From contig QCSF01000002.1 in NCBI GenBank assembly GCA_003209195.1, positions 1 through 64,000 on the forward strand: 64,000 nucleotides of DNA, written 5' to 3'. Each line of letters starts with the position of its first letter. The first letter of the stretch is position 1. Positions 1 to 6,417 of the stretch are shown in pieces. The notes beneath the pieces are model-generated. The model worked only from the letters and a program-made list of their open reading frames with translations. It was not told where the DNA came from and did no database searches. Origin of the DNA: Pelagibacteraceae bacterium AG-470-E16. GTDB lineage: Bacteria; Pseudomonadota; Alphaproteobacteria; Pelagibacterales; Pelagibacteraceae. The translations under genes and the position numbers were made by a program.

Positions 1-1
1 T

Positions 2-934
2 AAAACTTTAAATTTTTATAACGGTTTTGCATTTGACAATTTAAAAAATGTTCCTGGTGTTACAGCTTATCCTCACCTTGGTTCCTATGTTTGGGCTTTT
101 TTTTGGGATATTGGTATGTTTAATAAAGAATATACTGGAAGAATATTTTTTTTAATTTTATTTATTTTTTCAATAATTTTAAACTCATTTAATCCTAAGA
201 ACAATATTTTATGGAATTTTTTTATTATTCTAATTTTAACAACTATCTTTTTTGACCAGAATGCATTTACTGGATATCAAGAAGGCTTTATGTTTAGCTT
301 AATAGCAATATTATTTTTTTTAATCAATAAAATTAAAAAAGAAAAAAAAATAAATTTTAAATTTATTATCTTATTACTTTTAAATTTTAATCTTTTACTT
401 TGGGTAAAAAATGAAGGATATATCTGGTCAATATTAATTATTATTTTTTTTGTTTATTCAATTAAAAATAATTTTTATAATAAAATAGTGATATTTATCG
501 GATTTTCATTACTTTTAACTATTAAATCTTTTATTTTTTTTAAATTTTTCGGTGAAAACCTTATAGGGTGGAAAGGATATACTTTTTTGCCATTAGATGA
601 AAATTTTTTATCTACCATTTTTGAAAGATTACCTTTTATTATATTTAGTATTGTCAAAGTTTTTTTTAAATACCCTTTCTTAATAATAGCGGTATTAATT
701 TTGGCAATTAAACTCCGAGAAAAAAAGAATTACGATTTGTTACTTTTTCTAATGGTAAATATAATAGTTACATCATCGATATTTATACTTGCTGATAATT
801 CTAATTGGAAATTTCACACTAATGTTGGTTTAGATAGAATGTTATATCAGACATCTGGATTTTATATTTTCTTGATTGCTAAATTTTTTCACGAAATAAT
901 ATTTAAATATATTAAGATTAATGGCAAAAATTAA
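2..934 (+). CDS. Polytopic membrane protein, GT-C-like (5' end outside window)
   Basis: The reading frame is open from the first bases of the window to a TAA at 932-934, so the gene starts upstream; the ATG at 116 is internal. The visible part is about 310 residues and is dominated by hydrophobic segments separated by short Lys/Asn-rich loops. The stretch before residue M116 contains aromatic and proline-rich residues (PGVTAYPHLGSYVWAF), and a later loop has DQNAFTGYQEGF and WVKNEGY. Acidic and aromatic loops between membrane helices are typical of GT-C glycosyltransferases that use polyprenyl-phosphate sugars, but the diagnostic N-terminal loop is not in the window. Function is therefore inferred from topology and neighbourhood only. 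It lies 85 bp upstream of kdsA on the same strand. Confidence 0.6.
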   Translation, partial: KTLNFYNGFAFDNLKNVPGVTAYPHLGSYVWAFFWDIGMFNKEYTGRIFFLILFIFSIILNSFNPKNNILWNFFIILILTTIFFDQNAFTGYQEGFMFSLIAILFFLINKIKKEKKINFKFIILLLLNFNLLLWVKNEGYIWSILIIIFFVYSIKNNFYNKIVIFIGFSLLLTIKSFIFFKFFGENLIGWKGYTFLPLDENFLSTIFERLPFIIFSIVKVFFKYPFLIIAVLILAIKLREKKNYDLLLFLMVNIIVTSSIFILADNSNWKFHTNVGLDRMLYQTSGFYIFLIAKFFHEIIFKYIKINGKN

Positions 935-1019
935 ACTAATATTCTCTACTGTGTCAATATAATGGCAAATGAGTATTCTACTCTTTTGATAAAAATGTAT
1001 TAATATAGAATTAATTTTA

Positions 1020-1910
1020 ATGTCAAAAAATCACACTGTAAAAATAGGTTATGGAAAAGTAGAAAAAGTTCCTATTTCAAAAAAAAATCCACTAGTTTTT
1101 ATTGGTGGACCATGCGCAATTGAATCAAGAGAGCATACATTCGTAATGGCTGATAAAATTTCTAAAATTTGTGATAAATTAAAAATAAAATGGATATTCA
1201 AATCTTGTTATAATAAAGATTCAAGATCCTCTGAAAAAAGTTTTAATGGAATAGGAATTGATAAAGGTTTAAAAATTTTATCTGAAGTAAGAGATAATTT
1301 TGGAGTACCTGTGGTATCTGATTTTTCAGATCCTTCCTGGGCCAAACAAACTGGTGAGATATGTGATTTGGTGCAAGTTCCGGCATATTTATGTAGACAA
1401 ACTAGTATACTAAAGGCGGCAGCAAATACTGGAAGACCAGTTTTATTGAAAAAAGGACAATTTATGAGTCCCTGGAATATGAAAAATTCTGTAAAAAAAC
1501 TAGAAGAATTTGGGTGTAGACAAATCATACTAACCGATCGTGGGACATTTATGGGGTACAACATGCTCGTAAATGACATGACATGCTTCCCAATAATGGG
1601 TGAAACAGGGTATCCAGTTTGTTTTGATGCTACACACTCAGTGCAATTACCTACATCCATGGGTAATATTTCTGGTGGTCAACGAGAGTTTATTCCAAGT
1701 TTAGTAAGGGCCGCCGTAGGATGTGGTGTTGAAGCTTTATTTATGGAGGTTCATGATAACCCAAAAAAAGCGCTATCTGATCCAAACACAGTATTAGATA
1801 TTAAATATTTAAATTCTATTTTAATTCAAGCTATTACGATTCACGAGGTTAAAAAAACTTTGTATACAAAATTTGGAGAGGATAATATACATAAAGATGA
1901 CGAAAAATAA
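1020..1910 (+). CDS. kdsA: 3-deoxy-8-phosphooctulonate synthase (Kdo-8-P synthase)
   Basis: This enzyme condenses phosphoenolpyruvate with arabinose-5-phosphate to Kdo-8-phosphate in the cytoplasm, the first committed step to the inner-core LPS sugar Kdo. The protein (296 aa, slightly longer than the usual ~280) shows the family blocks in order: GPCAIES at residues 30-36, FKSCYNKDSRSS at about 60-71 (canonically FKSSFDKANRSS), CRQT at 125-128, KKGQF at 144-148, FDATHSVQLP at 202-211, SGGQRE at 218-223 and MEVH at 242-245. It starts with ATG and is the first gene of a six-gene plus-strand run ending in kdsB. Its 3' end overlaps the following CBS gene. The assignment is strong; the aldehyde substrate could differ if the operon makes a Kdo variant. 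Confidence 0.93.
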   Translation: MSKNHTVKIGYGKVEKVPISKKNPLVFIGGPCAIESREHTFVMADKISKICDKLKIKWIFKSCYNKDSRSSEKSFNGIGIDKGLKILSEVRDNFGVPVVSDFSDPSWAKQTGEICDLVQVPAYLCRQTSILKAAANTGRPVLLKKGQFMSPWNMKNSVKKLEEFGCRQIILTDRGTFMGYNMLVNDMTCFPIMGETGYPVCFDATHSVQLPTSMGNISGGQREFIPSLVRAAVGCGVEALFMEVHDNPKKALSDPNTVLDIKYLNSILIQAITIHEVKKTLYTKFGEDNIHKDDEK

Positions 1911-2295
1911 GGATATAATGTTAACGTTAAATCAGTTTCCTGTTGTTCAATATGATATAATTTTTAAAGAAACTCTTGAAGAAATGTCAAAATTTAATTT
2001 AGGAATTGCATGTTTAGTAGACAAAGAAAATAATTTAAAAGGAGTAATAACAGACGGTGATATTAGGAGAAAAATATTAAATATACAAAAACCATTTTCT
2101 GCTTTTTTTGTCGATGACGCAATTGTTCATGCTGTAAAAGAACCTATTTGCTCTAATCCAGAAACAAATATAAATGAAACATTAAAAATAATGAATACAA
2201 ATCAAATTTGGGACTTGCCAGTTATTAACAATAAAAAATTAGTAGGACTTGTACACTTACATCCTGCTTTAAACAAACTTATCAATAAAATTTAA
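1897..2295 (+). CDS. Stand-alone CBS-domain pair protein
   Basis: This small protein (about 132 aa from the ATG at 1897; a TTG at 1873 is the only longer option) consists of two CBS motifs and nothing else. The segment GVITDGDIRRKIL is the hallmark also seen in the CBS tail of KdsD/KpsF arabinose-5-phosphate isomerases and at the N-terminus of the PtmE-like enzyme at 51900-52982 of this window. CBS pairs usually bind adenine nucleotides or CMP/CTP-like ligands and regulate a partner. No SIS isomerase domain is present here. It overlaps the 3' end of kdsA by 14 bp and is followed 2 bp later by the aldolase gene, so it is probably translationally coupled. A regulatory role for the Kdo-type pathway is an inference. 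Confidence 0.75.
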   Translation: MTKNKDIMLTLNQFPVVQYDIIFKETLEEMSKFNLGIACLVDKENNLKGVITDGDIRRKILNIQKPFSAFFVDDAIVHAVKEPICSNPETNINETLKIMNTNQIWDLPVINNKKLVGLVHLHPALNKLINKI

Positions 2296-2296
2296 T

Positions 2297-3082
2297 TTGA
2301 GACATTTAGATAATATCAAAAAAAAAATTAAATTAAAATTTAAAAAAAGAGAAAAAATGTTTGGTGGATGGATTTCTTTTAACGAACCTAACATTGCAGA
2401 ATTATTCTCAAGTATAAATTTTGATTTTATAGCAATTGATATGGAACATACAACAATTTCAAACTCAGATGCAAAAAGTATAATTGTAAGCTGTAATTCA
2501 ATGAATAAGCCTTGTTTTCCAAGACCTGTATCATTTGACAAGAATTATTTGAAACCTTTATTAGACGCTGGGTGTGACGGCATTATTGCATCAACAGTTA
2601 ACTCAAATAATGATGTAAGTACATTTATTGATAATATGAAATATCCAAATAAAGGCAAAAGATCATTTGGCGTCAATAGAGCACAACTTTATGGATTAAA
2701 CGAAAAAGAATATTTTTCAAATTGGAATAATCTTTCTACTAGTATTATTCAAATCGAGACATCTGAAGCCGTGAACAATCTAATAGAAATTTTAGAAAAT
2801 CAAGAAATAGACGGAGTAATGGTTGGACCGTATGATCTTGCAGGATCACTTGGAGTTCCTGGTGATACAGATCATAAACTGGTACAAGAGGCTGTTAAAT
2901 ATATCGTCTCAATTTGTAAAAAAAAGAAAATAAGCTGCGGAACACAGTTAGCAAAATTCGATAGAAATATGATAAAAAATAAATTTTCATTAGGGTTCAA
3001 CTTTTTAATTTTAGGATCTGATCTGTTTGCTCTAAAAAATTGGTCAATAGATTGTAACAATTTAATTAACGAAATTAAATAA
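2297..3082 (+). CDS. HpcH/HpaI-family class II pyruvate aldolase
   Basis: The family performs divalent-metal-dependent aldol cleavage or condensation of 2-keto-3-deoxy acids with pyruvate. Visible motifs are FGGWISF at residues 22-28, IDMEH at 47-51 (catalytic His), an Arg at 76, QIE at 152-154 with the metal-ligand Glu154, and GPYDLAGSLG at 177-186 containing the second metal ligand Asp180. Length (261 aa) is normal. The chosen start is TTG at 2297, 1 nt after the upstream stop, because it supplies the N-terminal helix seen in the family; an ATG at 2357 would begin only at FGGW. Its position between kdsA and kdsB suggests it makes or breaks an ulosonic acid, but the substrate cannot be read from sequence. 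Confidence 0.88.
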   Translation: MRHLDNIKKKIKLKFKKREKMFGGWISFNEPNIAELFSSINFDFIAIDMEHTTISNSDAKSIIVSCNSMNKPCFPRPVSFDKNYLKPLLDAGCDGIIASTVNSNNDVSTFIDNMKYPNKGKRSFGVNRAQLYGLNEKEYFSNWNNLSTSIIQIETSEAVNNLIEILENQEIDGVMVGPYDLAGSLGVPGDTDHKLVQEAVKYIVSICKKKKISCGTQLAKFDRNMIKNKFSLGFNFLILGSDLFALKNWSIDCNNLINEIK

Positions 3083-3087
3083 AAGTG

Positions 3088-3867
3088 ATGAATAAATATA
3101 ATCAGTTGTTTGATCTAAAAAATAAAGTAGCAGTTGTAATTGGTGGAGCTGGATATCTGTGTAGTAGTATGGTGAAGGCTTTATATCACAATGGATGCAA
3201 AGTGGTTATTATTGACTTAAGAAAAAAAAAAATTGAAAAATTACTTAAGGAGATACCAGAATATGAAAAAGAAAGATTAATTTATTTTACTCTAGATGCT
3301 TTAAACAAAAAAAAATTAATAGAAACAAGGAATAAAATTATAAAAAAGTTTAAAATGGTAAATATTTTAATTAATGGTGCTGGAATAAATGCTCCAACTG
3401 ATTTTTTTAATATAAGTTATATGGAATGGAAAAATATTATCGACTCTCATATTACAACTACTCTATACGGATGTCAGGTATTTGGTTTAGATATGATTAA
3501 AAAAAAAGAAGGTTCAATCATTAATATATCGTCTGCATCTGCTGGTCCCCCTTTATCCAAAGCTTTTGCATACTCTGCAGCTAAATCAGCAGTTAAAAAT
3601 ATCACTCAAAATCTCGCAAGAGAATGGGGTACTAAAGGAGTTAGAGTAAATTGTATTAGGCCTGGTTTTTTTCCAACAGAGTGGAATAAAAAACATTTTC
3701 TCGATAAAAAAAGGATTAAAAATATTTTTAATCATACCCCTATGAGAAGATTTGGAGACCCATATGAGCTTGTTGGTGCAATTATATGGCTCTCCTCAAA
3801 CTCTTCAAGTTTTGTAACAGGTGCAGAAATTAATGTTGATGGGGGTTTTTCATGCATGACAATTTAA
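3088..3867 (+). CDS. Short-chain dehydrogenase/reductase (SDR), first of two
   Basis: This is a classical SDR NAD(P)-dependent oxidoreductase of about 259 aa. The Rossmann nucleotide motif appears as VIGGAGYLCS at residues 17-26, the NGAG motif at 96-99, the catalytic Ser in ISSASA near 148-151 and the catalytic pair Tyr162/Lys166 in YSAAK. The C-terminus GAEINVDGG is typical of the family. The start is ATG 3088 (a GTG immediately precedes it). It belongs to the kdsA-kdsB operon and its 3' end overlaps the next SDR by 16 bp, pointing to a coupled pair acting on the same carbohydrate intermediate. Family members include gluconate/2-keto-gluconate and sugar-alcohol dehydrogenases; the true substrate is unknown. 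Confidence 0.88.
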   Translation: MNKYNQLFDLKNKVAVVIGGAGYLCSSMVKALYHNGCKVVIIDLRKKKIEKLLKEIPEYEKERLIYFTLDALNKKKLIETRNKIIKKFKMVNILINGAGINAPTDFFNISYMEWKNIIDSHITTTLYGCQVFGLDMIKKKEGSIINISSASAGPPLSKAFAYSAAKSAVKNITQNLAREWGTKGVRVNCIRPGFFPTEWNKKHFLDKKRIKNIFNHTPMRRFGDPYELVGAIIWLSSNSSSFVTGAEINVDGGFSCMTI

Positions 3868-4610
3868 GAAAAACTGCGATCATAACCGGTGGAAATAAAG
3901 GTATCGGTTTTGAAATTACCAAAAAATATCTTAAAGAAAACTATAATGTATTTGTGGGAGCAAGGACAAATATTAATTACAAGGGAATAAATTCAAAAAA
4001 TTTATATTTTCTAAAAATCGATGCTGAAAAATATGCTCCTCACCTTAAACTGGCAAAATATGCAATATTTAAAACAAAAAGATTAGATGTATATATTAAT
4101 AATGTAGGGTTGTCAGAGTGGTCGCCATTGCACAAAATTGATGGAAAATTTATTGATAAAATGATTGACTCAAATCTTAAAAGTGTAATTTGGGGTGCGA
4201 AAGCTGCCTATGTTAGTGGAAAAAAAAATTTCTCTATTATTAACATATCTAGTTTAGCTGGAAAAAGAGGAAGTGTGAATAATTCAATATACTGTGCTAC
4301 AAAATTTGGTGTTAATGGTTTAACACAATCACTAGCTAAAGAACTGGGTAACAAAAATATTAGAGTCAACGCAATATGTCCTGTCTTAATCAAAACATCA
4401 GGTCTTGTAAAAGCTTTAAAAAATAAATATTCCCCGTCATCTAAAAATATCAATTTTTTTTTAAATAGTTTTAAAAAAAATAATTCAGCTCTCAACAAAC
4501 TTCCAACATCAGAAGATGTGGCTAATTTGTGTTTTTTTTTATCTTCAGAGGCTTCTTGTTCAATCACAGGACAATGCATAAATCTTGATTGTGGTGTTTT
4601 TCCGCAATGA
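3852..4610 (+). CDS. Short-chain dehydrogenase/reductase (SDR), second of two
   Basis: This is a second classical SDR of 252 aa. The cofactor motif TGGNKGIG is at residues 12-19, NNVG at 83-86, ISSLAG at 132-137, and the catalytic Tyr147/Lys151 in YCATK. The C-terminus ITGQCINLDCG is family-typical. It starts at ATG 3852 inside the end of the previous SDR and its TGA (4608-4610) overlaps the ATG of kdsB (4607), so all three genes are likely translated as a coupled block. Two unlike SDRs in tandem often perform an oxidation and a reduction, hence an epimerisation, of one sugar hydroxyl. That is an inference here. Confidence 0.88.
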   Translation: MHDNLRKTAIITGGNKGIGFEITKKYLKENYNVFVGARTNINYKGINSKNLYFLKIDAEKYAPHLKLAKYAIFKTKRLDVYINNVGLSEWSPLHKIDGKFIDKMIDSNLKSVIWGAKAAYVSGKKNFSIINISSLAGKRGSVNNSIYCATKFGVNGLTQSLAKELGNKNIRVNAICPVLIKTSGLVKALKNKYSPSSKNINFFLNSFKKNNSALNKLPTSEDVANLCFFLSSEASCSITGQCINLDCGVFPQ

Positions 4611-5371
4611 TGATTGTAGGAGTAATTCCATCACATTTAAATTCTAAAAGGTTTAAAAAGAAAATTCTTTACAAAATTAAAGGATTACCAATGATCGAAC
4701 ATGTTAGAAGAAGAGCTATGCTCTGTAAAGAACTAAAGAAAAAAATTATAGTATGTTCATGTAATAAAATAATTGAAAAGACAATTAAAAAATTTAATGG
4801 CTCAATCATTATGACTTCTAATCGACACAAGAATGGAACATCTAGAGTAATTGAGGCACTTAATAAGATTAAAGCAACTCATATAATAATTATTCAAGGT
4901 GATGAACCACTTTTGGATCCAACCTATTTGACTAAATTAGTAAAAATTATGTATCAAGACAAAAATAACAAAAAAATACATGCTTGGAATTTAATTTCAA
5001 GAATAACAGAGGAAAAACATATAAGTGATAAGACCTTTGTAAAGTGTTTTTTAAATAATGACCTTATTACAAATTTATTCAGATATGAAAAATCTTTTAA
5101 AAAAACAAAAAAAATTTACAAGATCTTAGGATTAATTGCTTTTAAAAAAAGAACTCTTTTAAAGCTGAAGAAATTAAAACCATCAAAAAAAGAAAATCAA
5201 ATATTAATAGAGCAATTAAGAATAATTGAGAATGGAATGAATTTACGTGGCGTTAAAGTTAAAGTACCATTGCCATCTGTTAATCAACCAAGGGATATAA
5301 AAATCGTAGAAAATTTCTTAAATGTAAACAAAAAACAAAAAGAGCTACTATCAAAAATTAACAAATTTTAA
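4607..5371 (+). CDS. kdsB: 3-deoxy-manno-octulosonate cytidylyltransferase (CMP-Kdo synthetase), divergent
   Basis: The enzyme transfers CMP from CTP to Kdo, giving the activated sugar for LPS inner core. Visible are the N-terminal nucleotide loop IPSHLNSKRFKKK at residues 7-19 (canonically IPARxxSTRLPGK), SNRHKNGTSRVIE near 71-83 (canonical SxxHxSGTDRIAE), IQGDEP at 96-101, and a C-terminal block resembling LEQLRALENG followed by VNQPRDI. These place it in the KdsB family rather than the NeuA family. Several consensus residues differ (SH for AR, S for D in GTDR), so a Kdo-like acid other than Kdo itself is possible. ATG 4607 overlaps the TGA of the upstream SDR. It is the last gene of the operon, 40 bp before the convergent tRNA-Val. 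Confidence 0.85.
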   Translation: MMIVGVIPSHLNSKRFKKKILYKIKGLPMIEHVRRRAMLCKELKKKIIVCSCNKIIEKTIKKFNGSIIMTSNRHKNGTSRVIEALNKIKATHIIIIQGDEPLLDPTYLTKLVKIMYQDKNNKKIHAWNLISRITEEKHISDKTFVKCFLNNDLITNLFRYEKSFKKTKKIYKILGLIAFKKRTLLKLKKLKPSKKENQILIEQLRIIENGMNLRGVKVKVPLPSVNQPRDIKIVENFLNVNKKQKELLSKINKF

Positions 5372-5411
5372 ACTTTCTTTTGCTAATATATACAATATAA
5401 AATTTAGTTAA

Positions 5412-5486
5412 TGGTGGGAATGGCAAGAATTGAACTTGCGACCTCTACGATGTCAACGTAGCGTTCTACCACTGAACTACATTCCC
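5412..5486 (-). tRNA. tRNA-Val (anticodon GAC)
   Basis: On the minus strand a complete 75-nt cloverleaf can be folded. The acceptor arms are GGGAATG and CATTCCC, the D-arm is GTTC/GAAC, the anticodon stem is CTACG/CGTAG around the loop TTGACAT, and the T-arm is GCAAG/CTTGC around TTCAATT. The discriminator is A and the CCA end is encoded. The anticodon GAC reads valine codons. It is transcribed away from tRNA-fMet with a 48-bp A+T-rich spacer that must hold both promoters. Confidence 0.95.
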
Positions 5487-5534
5487 TAATAAAGTTGATT
5501 AATATTTTATATTAAGATAAACAACAACCTTTAT

Positions 5535-5611
<77 letters not shown>

Positions 5612-5648
5612 AGGATACCAATTTCACTTTCATAAAATATTAAAGTTT

Positions 5649-5669
5649 CTCCTGCCGAACTCCTGCCGA
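5649..5669. repeat. Tandem decamer CTCCTGCCGA (two copies, 11-bp period)
   Basis: Two exact copies of CTCCTGCCGA lie at 5649-5658 and 5660-5669, between the tRNA and its degenerate copy, in a patch more G+C-rich than the surroundings. Short direct repeats near a core attachment site resemble the arm-type binding sites of tyrosine integrases. That role is an inference. Confidence 0.6.
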
Positions 5670-5769
5670 TTGCAAATCTGGGGTTGAAAACTTATGTTTT
5701 TGATTAAATTGGTTTCGACGTAGAAATTAGGGTTTTAGATAGTTAAACAAGTCAGTTAGTCATATGGTA

Positions 5770-5815
5770 CAGGCTCATAACCTAAAGGTCCTTGGTTCAA
5801 ACCCATGCCCCGCAA
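5770..5815 (+). pseudogene. Degenerate 3' fragment of tRNA-fMet (candidate attachment-site remnant)
   Basis: The 46 bases match positions 5563-5608 of tRNA-fMet at 43 positions (differences G to A, T to C and A to T). The upstream half of the tRNA is not recognisable, so this cannot form a cloverleaf. Together with the intact tRNA it brackets about 160 bp carrying the decamer repeats, as expected for the residue of an excised or decayed element that had integrated into tRNA-fMet. It overlaps the 3' end of the antisense VTC-domain gene and supplies that gene's last codons and stop. Confidence 0.85.
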
Positions 5816-6404
5816 TTAAATTATTAGTTGTTAATTTTATACCTTCGCAATATTTTGAATACCTTGTAATTCTTGCTCCAAATAAAGATTGATAAATTGT
5901 TGAATTATCATTTATATTTTTTTTAATTTCTAAAACACTAATATTAGATTTATATGAGTTTAAAATTTTAGTCGCTCTGTTTAACGCGGAGTATTTTATG
6001 TTTGTATCCAATGTAAATCTTGAATTATTTTTGTAGGCAAAATATTGTCTTTTATAAGTTACAAACAATGTTGGTATCAATTTCTCTTTTGATATTTTGT
6101 ATATAATTTTAGATAACAAAGACTTATCTTTTACATTTACCTCAATTATTTTTTTTTTTGAGAAGAAAGTATTCTTATTCTTAATTTCTAATTTACCTTT
6201 GTTGAAATCATCGTCATACCACCTAAATCTTATTTTTTTTCTTGGAGTTATACCTTCTTCACTAAACATAAAAAATTCTAAATTACTTTTATCAAAATAG
6301 ATAGAATTTATAATTCTACTTTTATAAATTTTTACTAAATCTAAATTTTTAGTATTTCGATAATGATCTAATACAGAACCCAACACTTTAATTTCATTTC
6401 TCAC
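5775..6404 (-). CDS. VTC-domain protein (CYTH-like polyphosphate-polymerase fold) with tRNA-derived C-terminus
   Basis: VTC domains form a basic tunnel that, in yeast Vtc4, synthesises polyphosphate from ATP. This 209-aa protein shows the expected alternating charged strands: RNEIK at the N-terminus, Arg30 with Tyr36-Phe-Asp38, KIRFRWY at 57-63, LEIKNK at 72-77, TYKRQYF at 116-122, TLDTNI at 131-136, LEIK at 158-161, and SKYC at 183-186, which closes the domain. The start is GTG at 6404. Residues from about 198 onward (HGFEPRTFRL-like tail) are the antisense translation of the tRNA-fMet fragment, so the natural C-terminus was probably lost there. It is the last gene after DUF4956 and CotH-like genes, a trio known from many bacteria. 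Its product's reaction in bacteria is not established. Confidence 0.8.
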   Translation of the reverse strand: MRNEIKVLGSVLDHYRNTKNLDLVKIYKSRIINSIYFDKSNLEFFMFSEEGITPRKKIRFRWYDDDFNKGKLEIKNKNTFFSKKKIIEVNVKDKSLLSKIIYKISKEKLIPTLFVTYKRQYFAYKNNSRFTLDTNIKYSALNRATKILNSYKSNISVLEIKKNINDNSTIYQSLFGARITRYSKYCEGIKLTTNNLIAGHGFEPRTFRL

Positions 6405-6417
6405 TAGATATCACTTT

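Noticed and set aside
1208-1660. 150-codon open frame antisense to kdsA
   Set aside because: It lies wholly within kdsA, which has clear family motifs, and the antisense translation has no recognisable pattern.
5710-5721. Sequence TGGTTTCGACG resembling the 5' end of tmRNA
   Set aside because: The match is only about 11 bases, with no tag-peptide frame or tRNA-like acceptor end following; probably chance or element debris.
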